A stretch of 64,000 bases of DNA from Hyphomicrobiales bacterium (lineage in GTDB: Bacteria; Pseudomonadota; Alphaproteobacteria; Rhizobiales; Rhizobiaceae). Shown piece by piece: positions 51,401 to 59,642 of the stretch (position 1 is the stretch's first letter; each line of letters starts with the position of its first letter). The notes beneath the pieces are model-generated. The model had not been told where the DNA came from, made no database searches, and worked only from the letters and a program-made list of their open reading frames with translations. Location of the stretch: positions 608,271-672,270 of the forward strand of contig UBJR01000005.1 of the NCBI GenBank assembly GCA_900465675.1, written 5' to 3'. Made by a program: the position numbers and the translations under genes.

Positions 51401-53929
51401 TTCGGCGACGTCACCGGAGAATTCCGGCTTGATGCCGATCATCGGACCCTGGTTCTTCACCGGGATCACCAGCGAGCGCTCCAGCGCCCGGCCACCCTGT
51501 TCCTGCATGCGGATATAGACGGTGGCGTTGAGAAGCTGGGTGGTGGCCGGAAGGTCGCCGACGGTGAGATCGGTCGATGCCTTGCCGTTTTCATCGAGTT
51601 CCGGCAGGCCCTCGATCGTCTGGCGGTTTTCCTCGGAGGCTTCTTCATCGGCAAGGCCGAAGAAATAGCCGGGGAAGGCAGCGCTTTCGCGGGTCGGCTT
51701 CAGCACGACGTCGCCTTCGAGCGTCAGCCCGGCGGCCGGTGCGCCATAAAGGTATTTGCCGTCGATCTCGATCGTCGCGGGCGTATCCGGGCCGATTTCC
51801 TTGGCCTCGGTCTTCAGCGTCATGTCGGTGCGATCAGGCACGAAGTCATCGACCAGGAAGCTCTTGGTGCCGATCGCAGCACCCTTCGGATCCGTGTAGA
51901 TGTTCATCGTCCAGGTGCCGCGCATGGCGTTCTGCTGCACCGGCAGATCGACCGTATAGCCGCCGAGATCGCTGGTTTCCTTGACGATGCGGCGGTCTTC
52001 CACACCATCGGGGCGCAGGAAGACGAAGGTGAGCGGCAGGTTCTCGATCGCCTTGCCGTCTGTGTCGCGGGCAAGCGCGGAGGCATGCACCGTCTCGCCG
52101 GCGCGGTAGATGCCGCGCTCGGTAAAGGTCATGATATCGATCGCGCCTGGCGAAGCGCGGCCCGTGACGCCGCGGTCGGAGAGGTCGAAGCCGGCGCGCG
52201 TCATGTCGAGGAAGACGTAGTCGGAATCGCCGTTCTTGGCGGTGATCACGGCAGGCGTCAGCGCCGCCGTACCGCGCATCAGGCCGGCGGTGAAGGTGGC
52301 GCGGCCGTTATCGTCGGTCTTGGCGGTGCCGAGCACTTCGTTGTTCTTGGCAAGCAGCGTCAGCTCGACGCCGGCAATCGCCTTGGCGGAAGCCAGCGAG
52401 CGGGTGAAGACGTTGAGGCCGTCGGTGCCGGCATAGGTGGTGATGCCGACATCCGAGACGACGAACCACTGCGTCGCCTTGCTGTCCCATTCATTCTCTG
52501 GCGCGTTGGCAGGCGAGGCGATTAGCACGTAGACGCCGGGCTTGCGCTGCGGCAGCGCCTCATCGACGGGGAAGCTGGTGACGACATCCTTGTTGAGGTC
52601 GTTGGCGATGTCGATCGAACCCTGCCAGACCAGCTCGCCGCTTTCGTCCTCGATGCGCTGGGCGCTGTAGCCGTCGAGCTGCGTCAGGAACTGCGAATTC
52701 GTCAGCAGCGGCGCAATGCCGCGATCGCCGATGCGGTAGAGCTTCAGCGCCGCCGACTGGATGTTGACAGAAACCAGCGGAATACCGCGGCGCGCCGTGG
52801 ATGGCAGCACGAAGCTGTCGCCGGTGAAACGCACCGTCTGGCTGCGGTCCTTGACGTAGATGTCGAGGCTGACAGGCGCTTCCAGCACCTCATCGACCGA
52901 CGACGGCAGGCCGGAGCGGAAGACGATCTTGTAGTTCTCGCCATGAACGAGACCTTCGACGCAGATCTGCTTGTCCTTGGCTTCGAGCGCTTTCGGCGCC
53001 TGGCCGTTCAGCGTCACGAAGGGCGTGTAATCCGTCGTCTTGACCAAGGATTCCGAGAAGGTGACGCAGGCGCGGGGATTGGCGCTGTCGGCATCGACAT
53101 TATGCTCGGTGATGCGGAAGCCCTGCTCGGCCTTGAGCTTCAGATAGGCGTCGTTGACTTCCTTGGAGCTCGCAAGCGCCAGGCTCGCCTTGTAGGCGTT
53201 GAGTGCCGCCCGGTAGTTCGAATTCTTCGACAGCGACGTCGCAAGCACGGCCAGCGCGTCGGCGCGCTTGGAGGCAGTGCGGGTTAGGTCATATGCGTTC
53301 AACGCATCGAGCTGCGCCTGGCCGAAGACCTGGCTGTCGGTGCCGCCGAGCGAATTGGCGGCGCGCGCGGTTTCGAGCCAGAGGTCGCCATCGTTGGGGG
53401 TGAGCGCCAATGCGCCATGGAAGGATTCCAGCGCGGCGGCGAGATTGTTGGCCGTGAGATCGAGGCGGGCGGTCGCCGTGAGATTATCGACCGACTGACC
53501 TTCCTGGGCCTCGGTCAGCTCGTTGTTGGTCTTGTAGTCACGGGCCTGCTGGATGACGTCGGCCGAGAGAAAGTTGAGGCGCGGCGCAGCACCGAGATCC
53601 GGCTCCTGCGGAATGGCGGCAGCCGTCGTCTCGACGATCCGGCCGGCGATCGCGCCCGGGAAGGCGTTCATCGTCTTGAAGTCGGATTTCAGGAAGCACC
53701 ACTGGACCTTTGGATTATAGGTAAAGGCCTTGCAGCTCTTGTCGCCGATGCAGGACTTCTTGCACTGGTCGAGCGAGACGTTCTGCTCCGTCCTCAGATC
53801 GAAGCCGAAAAAATCGGCATCCTTGATCGTCTGGATATCGCGCTTCGCATCGGCGGCGCCGGCTGGCAGGCTGATCGCAAGTGCAGAAAAGGCGATGGCG
53901 GCGAAGGCGAAGAAAGAGCGTACAGACAT
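48455..53929 (-). CDS. Bacterial alpha-2-macroglobulin (YfhM-like) with PAN/Apple domain
   Basis: 1824 residues. A cleavable Sec signal (about 1-26, ending AGA-AD), a small cysteine-rich PAN/Apple-like domain (about 40-100), many macroglobulin beta-domains, the bait region, and the thioester motif GCAEQ with Cys at about 1374 in the TED domain. Such proteins trap proteases in the periplasm and work with PbpC. Unlike Escherichia coli YfhM, no lipobox cysteine follows the signal, so it is probably soluble rather than lipid-anchored. The ATG at 53929 has a G-rich ribosome site; the TTG just before it is the alternative. Confidence 0.94.
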   Translation of the reverse strand: MSVRSFFAFAAIAFSALAISLPAGAADAKRDIQTIKDADFFGFDLRTEQNVSLDQCKKSCIGDKSCKAFTYNPKVQWCFLKSDFKTMNAFPGAIAGRIVETTAAAIPQEPDLGAAPRLNFLSADVIQQARDYKTNNELTEAQEGQSVDNLTATARLDLTANNLAAALESFHGALALTPNDGDLWLETARAANSLGGTDSQVFGQAQLDALNAYDLTRTASKRADALAVLATSLSKNSNYRAALNAYKASLALASSKEVNDAYLKLKAEQGFRITEHNVDADSANPRACVTFSESLVKTTDYTPFVTLNGQAPKALEAKDKQICVEGLVHGENYKIVFRSGLPSSVDEVLEAPVSLDIYVKDRSQTVRFTGDSFVLPSTARRGIPLVSVNIQSAALKLYRIGDRGIAPLLTNSQFLTQLDGYSAQRIEDESGELVWQGSIDIANDLNKDVVTSFPVDEALPQRKPGVYVLIASPANAPENEWDSKATQWFVVSDVGITTYAGTDGLNVFTRSLASAKAIAGVELTLLAKNNEVLGTAKTDDNGRATFTAGLMRGTAALTPAVITAKNGDSDYVFLDMTRAGFDLSDRGVTGRASPGAIDIMTFTERGIYRAGETVHASALARDTDGKAIENLPLTFVFLRPDGVEDRRIVKETSDLGGYTVDLPVQQNAMRGTWTMNIYTDPKGAAIGTKSFLVDDFVPDRTDMTLKTEAKEIGPDTPATIEIDGKYLYGAPAAGLTLEGDVVLKPTRESAAFPGYFFGLADEEASEENRQTIEGLPELDENGKASTDLTVGDLPATTQLLNATVYIRMQEQGGRALERSLVIPVKNQGPMIGIKPEFSGDVAENSTVSFNIIGITAEGQKQEVKGLRWKFYNLEREYQWYRDGTAWKYEPAYNARQVADGVIDAGTDGGKISVPVGWGRYRLEVESPDADGPTSSFEFDAGWFVETTSTETPDGLEIALDKDSYKVGETAKLKVTSRYGGELMVTAGTENLVAVQNATMGETGGEVDIPVTADWGAGAYVTATLFRPGDSQDNHMPMRSIGIKWLKVDPEQRALQVKVEAPDKMLPRGPLNISLAVAGAGANEDAYVTVAAVDVGILNLTRYEAPNPEDWYFGQRQLGLEIRDLYGRLIDGSLGATGKLRTGGDGGTVALSASPPTQKLVAFFSGPVKLDAEGKANVSFDIPQFNGTARVMAVAWSKDGVGHGVKDVIIRDPVVVTASLPRFLAPGDKAELRLDIANTAAPAGDFKVAITGNDAVGVDAASASKTIHLDAGAKSDLTLAVIGKQPGQGSVSINLSDASGLSLDQTVDVPVRPASLPVTERRVIALKPGASLKIDKELLADSVLPGASVSVNVTRSAAFDIPALLMTLDRYPFGCAEQTTSRAMPLLYLGELAKQAGLEDDADVKKRVQDAIYRVLSYQASAGSFGLWGPDSGDLWLDSYVTDFLTRAREEKYDVPDRALVQALENLQNALSYDVDVKTQGDNIAYALYVLARNKKAAISDLRYYADTMINDFPTPLAKAHIAAALALYGDATRSKNIFVDALQMTETSMVQRVNLSRTDYGSILRDGAAILALAAESRPVPPVIPELAKAVAKEFNRSKWTSTQEQAWMLLAARAIQSGDDALKVDVNGAEHTGSYMASMSGDALLNNPLTLTSATSDTVSAVVTTVAAPVTPLPAGGDGFAIERSYYTLDGEEANVSEAKQNERYVVVLHVTESNNWPSRIVVTDLLPAGFQIDNPSLVDSAQLTNFDWIGEQTAAHTEFRDDRFVAAFNRSEGDNREINVAYVVRAVTPGTYDHPAAVVEDMYRPQLSARTATGKMEVVAAQ

Positions 53930-54409
53930 CAAGTCCCCCCGGGCGGCTGCGCTGATCGGGCCGCACTCTTGGCTGCCCCGATGGCGTTGTCAACACAACT
54001 TATGCGGTGTCGCGTTTTCGCACAGAAGCCGCCATCGCATTGTCATGTCATCATGAGATAAGTGCTTTGGAATTGGGCCTTTTTGCTGTTTTTGGCAAGA
54101 CGAAACGCGCCAAAGGGAATTGCCCTCCGGTGGACCTGTTTTTGTCAGGAAGGCGTGTCGCGCCGAGCGCGATTTCACTGCTTGCCTGCTTCGTCGAAAG
54201 CGCTGCCCCAATAAGCGGCTGTCATCCCGGCGACCGGCCGATCAGCCGGATACACTCGAACTCTCGCCGAAAATCCGAAAAGGTTTCTTGCGAGGCGTGC
54301 CGGGAAGATCCGTTCTTGCTCTGAGGGCCTGTCGAGTGTTATTCCGCCCTGTGGATAACCACGCAGGCGGCACCCTGAGCCGCCTATCATTTCAAAGGCT
54401 TAGCTAATT
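53930..54409. other. Long intergenic region without a convincing gene
   Basis: The stretch between the divergent macroglobulin and response-regulator genes has only short open frames lacking ribosome sites or recognisable protein character. It holds a possible -35 (TTGACA) for the macroglobulin near 53985-53995 and one perfect DnaA-box-like 9-mer (TTATCCACA on the minus strand, 54350-54358). A small RNA cannot be excluded. Confidence 0.4.
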
Positions 54410-54430
54410 TTAACATTTTATCAATGTTAA
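54410..54430. other. AT-rich inverted repeat upstream of the stress promoter
   Basis: Arms TTAACATT and AATGTTAA pair exactly around TTATC. It ends 36 bases before the EcfG -35, so it could bind an additional regulator or form the terminator-like end of an unseen transcript. Confidence 0.45.
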
Positions 54431-54465
54431 CAACGGGTTAAACTCGAAAAAATACGTTCCGGCCC

Positions 54466-54490
54466 GGAACATATCCTGTTCAGCACCGTT
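54466..54490 (+). promoter_or_regulatory. EcfG-type general stress promoter of the response regulator
   Basis: GGAAC (54466-54470) and CGTT (54487-54490) are exactly 16 bases apart, matching the EcfG/RpoE2 consensus. Three possible ATG starts (54527, 54569, 54611) lie downstream in the same frame. Confidence 0.78.
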
Positions 54491-54568
54491 ATCTGCTCAA
54501 GTTCCAGAGGCTCACAACCGTCCGGAATGAAGTTCTTTCGCGTGCTTGGGTTAACGGAAGAGGGCGTC

Positions 54569-55009
54569 ATGGCCATCAATGTTGTGCGTAAATGGCTGCG
54601 GGATAACGTTATGAACCAGAGAGTATTGATTGTAGAAGACGAGTTTCTGATCGCCCTCGACCTCGAGGCGACAGTCGAAAACTTGGGAATGGAAGTCGCG
54701 GGACTTGCGACCAACAAGGAGCAGGCGTTGCAGCTTGCGCACTTGGCGGACGTGGCTTTCGTCGACATCAACCTGTCCGATGGCGCGACAGGTCCGGAAA
54801 TCGGCCGCCGCCTTGCCGAAGAGCATGGCATCACGGTCGTTTTCATGACCGGCAACCCGGAGGCTGTCGCAAACGGCGTCAAGGGTGCGCTGGGTGTCGT
54901 CAGCAAGCCCGTCATGCCTGCGGTGGTCGAACAGTCGCTGAAATATGCCGTCGCGCGCCGCGCAGGCATGTTGGCGTCGGTGCCGCCGCAGATGATGGTG
55001 TTTGCCTGA
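54569..55009 (+). CDS. Single-domain response regulator (receiver only)
   Basis: 146 residues from the ATG at 54569, which has GGAAGAGG just upstream; the receiver domain itself begins at the ATG at 54611 (132 residues), and 54527 is also in frame. The receiver has the acidic pair (VEDE), the phosphoacceptor Asp in FVDINLSDG, Thr in FMTGNP and Lys in VSKPV, so it should be phosphorylatable. No output domain follows. An EcfG-type promoter precedes it, so it is likely part of, or induced by, the general stress response. Its cognate kinase is not in the window. It ends two bases before the tail of the convergent TetR gene. Confidence 0.88.
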   Translation: MAINVVRKWLRDNVMNQRVLIVEDEFLIALDLEATVENLGMEVAGLATNKEQALQLAHLADVAFVDINLSDGATGPEIGRRLAEEHGITVVFMTGNPEAVANGVKGALGVVSKPVMPAVVEQSLKYAVARRAGMLASVPPQMMVFA

Positions 55010-55011
55010 AA

Positions 55012-55707
55012 TTAGCCGCTGACGGCCGCAAGTTGCGGCCGTTCGGCTAGCTTTTCCGTGCCGTAGGCACGAAGGAAAGTCCGCACGGCATTGCGTGCTG
55101 CGCTTTCGAGCTGTGATTCCGTCGGCAATTGTCCGAACAGAAGCATCAATTGCAGATCGGCATTGCCGAGCGCCAGAAACTGGCGGGCTGCCACATCGAA
55201 ATCATCGATCTTCAGAGACCCTCCGGCACTCAGCCGCGCAAACAGCGCCCCGAGCGCTGAAATGATCCTGCCCGGTCCCTGCTGACGCCAGGTCTCAAAG
55301 AGATGCGGATAGCGCTCGCCTTCGTTCTGGATCAGACGGCGCAGGAATTTTCCGTCCTGATTGCAGAAGCAGTTCTTGTTGATGCGAATTGAAAAGGCGA
55401 CGAGATCGTCTTCCAGATTGTCGGCATTGACCGGGAAGGTCGAAAGCATCGAGAACAGCATCTGGTCCGCGCGGCTCATGACGTCCTCGACGACGGCGAC
55501 GAATAGCGTTTCCTTCTCGCAGTAGTGATTATAGACGGTCTGTCGCGAGACATTGGCCTCGATGGCGATCTCGTCGACGCTCGCTCCGGCGAAACCCTCG
55601 CGGCAGAAAACCTCGGCCGCGGCCTCCAGGATCGATGCACGCTTCTTGAACTGGCCGCGCTGCGTCGGTCCTTCGGATCGCTTTTCGGGTGTCGCGGAAT
55701 TTTTCAT
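55012..55707 (-). CDS. TetR-family repressor next to a Bcr/CflA efflux gene
   Basis: 231 residues. N-terminal helix-turn-helix (ASVDEIAIEANVSRQTVYNHYCEKETLF, about residues 40-68) and a C-terminal helical ligand domain. The ATG at 55707 avoids starting inside the operator-like repeat at 55736-55753, which a start at 55743 would do. It is divergent from the Bcr-type efflux gene, the standard arrangement for a local repressor of a drug pump. The inducer is unknown. Confidence 0.88.
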   Translation of the reverse strand: MKNSATPEKRSEGPTQRGQFKKRASILEAAAEVFCREGFAGASVDEIAIEANVSRQTVYNHYCEKETLFVAVVEDVMSRADQMLFSMLSTFPVNADNLEDDLVAFSIRINKNCFCNQDGKFLRRLIQNEGERYPHLFETWRQQGPGRIISALGALFARLSAGGSLKIDDFDVAARQFLALGNADLQLMLLFGQLPTESQLESAARNAVRTFLRAYGTEKLAERPQLAAVSG

Positions 55708-55735
55708 ATCCGTAAATGTAATGCGTCTTGACGTT

Positions 55736-55753
55736 TTAGACAATGCTGTCTAA
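55736..55753. promoter_or_regulatory. Probable TetR operator
   Basis: Arms TTAGACA and TGTCTAA are exact reverse complements around ATGC, 28 bases upstream of the TetR start and in the region shared with the efflux gene. Confidence 0.7.
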
Positions 55754-55918
55754 TTTTACACCAGTGTCCAAAATAATTGACATATTGATGCGTATTCGTT
55801 GACGCTTCTCCCAAGGCGCCGATGGACCGCTCCGGACACCCAATTGAACCCCTTCGAAAGCAAAGCGGTGGTGTGAATTTCCGCCTCGTCCGCTGCGTTT
55901 TTATGAAAGATCACCGCC

Positions 55919-57118
55919 ATGAACGCTCCATTCTTTCGCACTGCGCTCATTCTCGGCCTGCTGTCGGCCATCGGCCCGTTTGCCATCGACATGTATCTGC
56001 CGGCGCTGCCGTCCATCGGGGCGGACCTTCACTCCGACAACAGCGTGACACAGCTGAGCCTGCTTGCCTTCTTCATCTCGTTTGCACTGGCGCAGCTTCT
56101 CTATGGGCCGCTGTCCGACATGTGGGGCAGAAAGCTGCCGCTCTATATCGGTATCAGCGTCTTCGTCGTCGCCAGTGTCGGCTGCGCGCTGGCGCAGAAT
56201 ATCGAAACGCTGATCGCCTTCCGCTTTATCCAGGGCATCGGCGGCGCTGCCGGCATGGTCATTCCGCGCGCAGTCGTCCGCGACATGCATACCGGCGTCC
56301 AGGCAGCGCGGCTTATGTCGCTGCTGATGCTGGTTTTCTCGATCTCGCCGATCCTTGCGCCGCTGACCGGCAGTGCCGTCATTGCCTTCTACGGCTGGCG
56401 GGGCGTGTTCTGGGCAGTCACCATTGCGGCTTTCATCGGTATCCTTCTGCTGGCAACGCAGCTCGAGGAAACGCGGCCTGCCCACCATCGCAAGGAAAGC
56501 AGCATCGCTGGCGCCATGCGCGCCTACGGCATGCTTCTCCGCGACCGCAACTTCATGACGCTGACTTTCATCGGTGGCCTGGGTATCTCGAGCTTCCTCG
56601 TCTATCTCGCCAATTCGCCCTTCGTGCTCATCGAGCATTACGGGCTGACGCCGACGCAATACAGCTTCGCCTTCTCGATCAACGCCGTGTCGTTCTTCGC
56701 TGTGTCGCAGGCAACCGGCTGGCTCGGTGAGAAATTCGGCCTTGTCCGCGTCATGCGCATCGCCGTCACCTCCTACGCGCTTGTGATGATCGCCATGGTC
56801 GCCGTCATGGCCGCCGGCCTCGACCAGCTTCCTGTCATGGCTGTGTTCCTGTTCGCCGGATATGGCTTCCTCGGCCTCGTCATTCCGACCAGCGCCGTCC
56901 TGGCGCTGGAGGATCACGGTGAGATCGCGGGCACCGCGTCGTCACTGATGGGCACACTGCATTTCGTCATCTCGGCGGTCGCCATGGTCTTCTCGAGCCT
57001 GGTTGCCGATGGTACCGCGCTGCCGATGGCCGGCGGTATCGCCATCTGTGCTTTCCTGGCTTTTGCCGTGACGCAGGCAACCATCGGCCGCCGTACCGCG
57101 GTCGCAGCCGCCGAATGA
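55919..57118 (+). CDS. Bcr/CflA-family MFS multidrug efflux transporter
   Basis: 399 residues with twelve predicted membrane helices. The first helix motif (LGLLSAIGPFAIDMYLPALP) and YGPLSDMWGRKLPL (MFS motif A, near residue 65) are characteristic of the Bcr/CflA drug:proton antiporters. RFIQGIGGAAGMVIPRAVVRDM near residue 103 is another landmark. It would export drugs from the cytoplasm. The divergent TetR gene and its operator suggest inducible expression. A GC-rich hairpin follows the stop. Confidence 0.9.
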   Translation: MNAPFFRTALILGLLSAIGPFAIDMYLPALPSIGADLHSDNSVTQLSLLAFFISFALAQLLYGPLSDMWGRKLPLYIGISVFVVASVGCALAQNIETLIAFRFIQGIGGAAGMVIPRAVVRDMHTGVQAARLMSLLMLVFSISPILAPLTGSAVIAFYGWRGVFWAVTIAAFIGILLLATQLEETRPAHHRKESSIAGAMRAYGMLLRDRNFMTLTFIGGLGISSFLVYLANSPFVLIEHYGLTPTQYSFAFSINAVSFFAVSQATGWLGEKFGLVRVMRIAVTSYALVMIAMVAVMAAGLDQLPVMAVFLFAGYGFLGLVIPTSAVLALEDHGEIAGTASSLMGTLHFVISAVAMVFSSLVADGTALPMAGGIAICAFLAFAVTQATIGRRTAVAAAE

Positions 57119-57124
57119 ACCATT

Positions 57125-57148
57125 GCCGCGCCGCTCCGGCGGCGCGGC
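57125..57148 (+). terminator. GC-rich hairpin after the Bcr-type gene
   Basis: Ten-base arms GCCGCGCCGC and GCGGCGCGGC pair exactly around TCCG, six bases after the stop. No U-run follows, so it is either a weak or factor-dependent terminator. Confidence 0.5.
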
Positions 57149-57233
57149 GGTACTGATATCTGCAACGTTCGATTGATAATCGCCGGACGGGCCATAAGTA
57201 CCTGCTGAGCAATATCATTTCGGAGAAGCAAGC

Positions 57234-58532
57234 ATGGTCAGCGAACGGGAATTGATCTCCAAGATCACCTGGCGCCTGATGCCGTTCCTCGGCATCCTTT
57301 ATCTCATCGCCTATATCGACCGGCAGAATGTCAGTTTCGCCAAGCTGCAGATGGTTGGCGATCTCGGCATGAGCGAATATGCCTACGGCCTTGGCGCCTC
57401 GCTGTTCTTCATCGGCTATTTCCTCTTCGAAGTTCCCAGCAACCTGTTTCTGAACAAGCTCGGCGCCCGCATCTGGTTCGCGCGCATTCTTGTCTCCTGG
57501 GGCATCGTCACCATCGCGCTCGCCTATACGCAGAACGCGACGATGTTCTACATCCTGCGCTTTCTGCTTGGCGTCTGCGAGGCGGGCTTCTTCCCGGGCG
57601 TGCTCTATCTGCTGACGCTCTGGTTTCCGGCGGATTATCGCGGCCGCATGGTGGGGCTGTTCATGATCTTCAGTGCGCTGGCAAACGCCGTCGGCGCGCC
57701 GCTCGGCGGCATGCTGCTCGATCTCGATGGCCTCTATGGCTATGCGGGCTGGGAATGGGTGTTCCTGGCGACAGGCATTCCGGCCGTCATCGCCGGTATC
57801 GTCACCTTCTTCTACCTCCCGGGCAATCCGCAGACCGCGACGTTCCTGAGCAGCGACGAAAAGAGCTGGCTGCAGAACCGGCTCGACAGCGAAAATGCCG
57901 GCATGGACAAGAATGCCGAGAACGGCTTCAAGGCGCTGATCGATCCGCGCGTGCTGTTGATGTCACTCTGCTACGTGGCGTTCCCCCTGGCCGCCTATGG
58001 TCTCAGCTACTGGCTGCCGACCATCGTCCATGGCTTCGGGGTCACCAACACGGTCAACGGTTTCATCAATGTCATCCCGTGGATCCTGGTCGCCGTTGCG
58101 CTCTATGCCGTGCCCGCGATGGCCGATAAGGCGCCGTCCAAAACGCCCTATATCGTCATCCCGGCCTTTATCGGTGCGGCCTGCCTGTTGCTATCGGCGC
58201 TGATCCCGAACAACACGCTGCAATTCGCCTTCCTCTGCGTTGCCGCAGCCGGCATCTTTGCGCCGCAGCCGGTATTCTGGAGCCTGCCGTCGCGCTTCCT
58301 GAAGGGCGCGGGAGCTGCCGCAGGCCTAGCCGCCATCAATTCGGTTGGTAATCTCGGCGGCTTCGTGGCGCAGAATGTCGTGCCCTGGATCAAGGATACA
58401 ACCGGCAGCACGATCGCACCGATGATTTTCCTCGCGATCTGCCTCGCGGCAGGCGGCCTGCTCGTCTTCCTCGTGACGCAGCTGATCGCCCGCAAGGACC
58501 ACGAGAATACGCAGGCTACAGTCAGGACGTGA
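57234..58532 (+). CDS. MFS transporter, anion:cation symporter (ACS) type
   Basis: 432 residues, twelve helices. KITWRLMPFLGILYLIAYIDRQNVSFAKL at the start, and RFLLGVCEAGFFPGVLYLLTLWFP near residue 105, are signatures of the ACS family (tartrate, phthalate, hexuronate and similar organic anion importers). GGAGAAG precedes the ATG. It is convergent with a LacI-type gene, overlapping it by 11 bases at the 3' ends. The substrate is unknown and no catabolic gene is adjacent on the same strand. Confidence 0.88.
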   Translation: MVSERELISKITWRLMPFLGILYLIAYIDRQNVSFAKLQMVGDLGMSEYAYGLGASLFFIGYFLFEVPSNLFLNKLGARIWFARILVSWGIVTIALAYTQNATMFYILRFLLGVCEAGFFPGVLYLLTLWFPADYRGRMVGLFMIFSALANAVGAPLGGMLLDLDGLYGYAGWEWVFLATGIPAVIAGIVTFFYLPGNPQTATFLSSDEKSWLQNRLDSENAGMDKNAENGFKALIDPRVLLMSLCYVAFPLAAYGLSYWLPTIVHGFGVTNTVNGFINVIPWILVAVALYAVPAMADKAPSKTPYIVIPAFIGAACLLLSALIPNNTLQFAFLCVAAAGIFAPQPVFWSLPSRFLKGAGAAAGLAAINSVGNLGGFVAQNVVPWIKDTTGSTIAPMIFLAICLAAGGLLVFLVTQLIARKDHENTQATVRT

Positions 58533-59559
58533 GCGAGAACGCGTCACTTTCGCCGGGCACCAGCTCTAGTGGCCAGATCGTGTTGCGGGCTCCCTCCGGA
58601 TAGGATTCCGCATAGGCCGGCATGGTCGCAAGCAGGGTCTCGGCGAGTTCGACGCCGAGATCGCGTAGCGACATGCGGAAGCAGGTCAGCGACGGCTGCA
58701 GGAACCGTCCGCGCGGCTCTTCGCGGAAGCCGATGATGGCGAGGTTGCGGCCGGGAATCACACCCGCTTCGACCAGCCGGCGATAGAGCCCGAATGCCAT
58801 CAGCTCATAGATCAGGATGATGGCTGTCGGTTTGCTGTCGAGCAGCAAGAGCTCATGGCCCGCCTGATAGCCGCCCTGTTCGCTCGATTTCACCCGGATG
58901 ACGAGATTGGGATCGTATTTGATGCCATGCCGCTCCAGCGCCCGCCGGTAGGAATCGACGAAGATGTAGCCGAGATTGATGTCGTTCGACGGTGCGGCGA
59001 TAGCGATCTTGCGGTGACCCTTGGCAACCAGCCGGTCGACGGCCGACGTCGCGACGCCCTCGAAATCAAGGTCGATCCACGGGTAGTTGCCGCCCGACGA
59101 GCTGCGGCCGAGGCTGACAAAGGGGATCTTGGCCTTGACCAGCAAATCGATGCGCTTGTCGATCCGCTGTGTTGCCGAGATGATCATGGCATCGACGACG
59201 CGGCGCGCCACCATGCGCTTCAGATATTCGTAGGGGTCTTCGTCATTGGGGCAGGGCAGCATGACGAGGTCGAGCTTGTGCCGTGCCAGGACGCTCTGCA
59301 GGCCGCCGGTGACGCCGAGGAAGAAGTCGTCGCTATTTTCGACGGTCTCCTTGCTGGATTCGATCATCAAGCCGATCGCGTTGGTCGTTCCCTGACGCAG
59401 GCTGCGGCCGGACTGGTTGGCGACATAGCCAAGCTCCTCGGCGGCGGCGAGAACGCGCTTGCGGGTTTCCTCATTCACATCGGGCTTGCCGTTCAGCGCG
59501 CGGGAAACCGTTCCGATCGAAATGTCGAGATGCTTTGCAAGTTGTCGGATCCCTTTCAT
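58522..59559 (-). CDS. LacI-family transcriptional regulator
   Basis: 345 residues from the ATG at 59559. HTH: IRQLAKHLDISIGTVSRALNGKPDV (about residues 3-27), hinge and sugar-binding-like domain (about 60-330). Upstream are two LacI-type operator-like repeats. It follows the metallophosphodiesterase on the same strand after 83 bases, so it may be a local repressor of the phosphodiester cluster or of the convergent MFS gene. The longer frame to 59646 runs through those repeats and is rejected. Confidence 0.88.
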   Translation of the reverse strand: MKGIRQLAKHLDISIGTVSRALNGKPDVNEETRKRVLAAAEELGYVANQSGRSLRQGTTNAIGLMIESSKETVENSDDFFLGVTGGLQSVLARHKLDLVMLPCPNDEDPYEYLKRMVARRVVDAMIISATQRIDKRIDLLVKAKIPFVSLGRSSSGGNYPWIDLDFEGVATSAVDRLVAKGHRKIAIAAPSNDINLGYIFVDSYRRALERHGIKYDPNLVIRVKSSEQGGYQAGHELLLLDSKPTAIILIYELMAFGLYRRLVEAGVIPGRNLAIIGFREEPRGRFLQPSLTCFRMSLRDLGVELAETLLATMPAYAESYPEGARNTIWPLELVPGESDAFSLTS

Positions 59560-59612
59560 ATCAGGCGATCTTCCTCCTCGATCAAAGCCCGTAGAACCCT
59601 CTTCTTGCCACA

Positions 59613-59637
59613 GGAAAACGTTTCCGGAAAGCGCTAC
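59613..59637. promoter_or_regulatory. Two LacI/GalR-type operator-like sites
   Basis: GGAAA-ACG-TTTCC (59613-59625) is an exact inverted repeat with a central CG step. It is followed directly by GGAAAGCGCTAC (59626-59637), which has the AAAGCGCT core often seen in LacI-family operators. They lie 54 bases upstream of the LacI-type start. Confidence 0.6.
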
Positions 59638-59642
59638 CGCCG

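Noticed and set aside
50129..52525. Open frame of about 800 codons on the plus strand opposite the macroglobulin gene
   Set aside because: It is exactly antisense to a well-supported gene, and its translation (rich in Asp, His, Arg, Gly) has no domain character.
54350..54358. Replication origin at a perfect DnaA box
   Set aside because: Only one box is present, with no dnaA, dnaN, repABC or parAB genes nearby. A single 9-mer can occur by chance.
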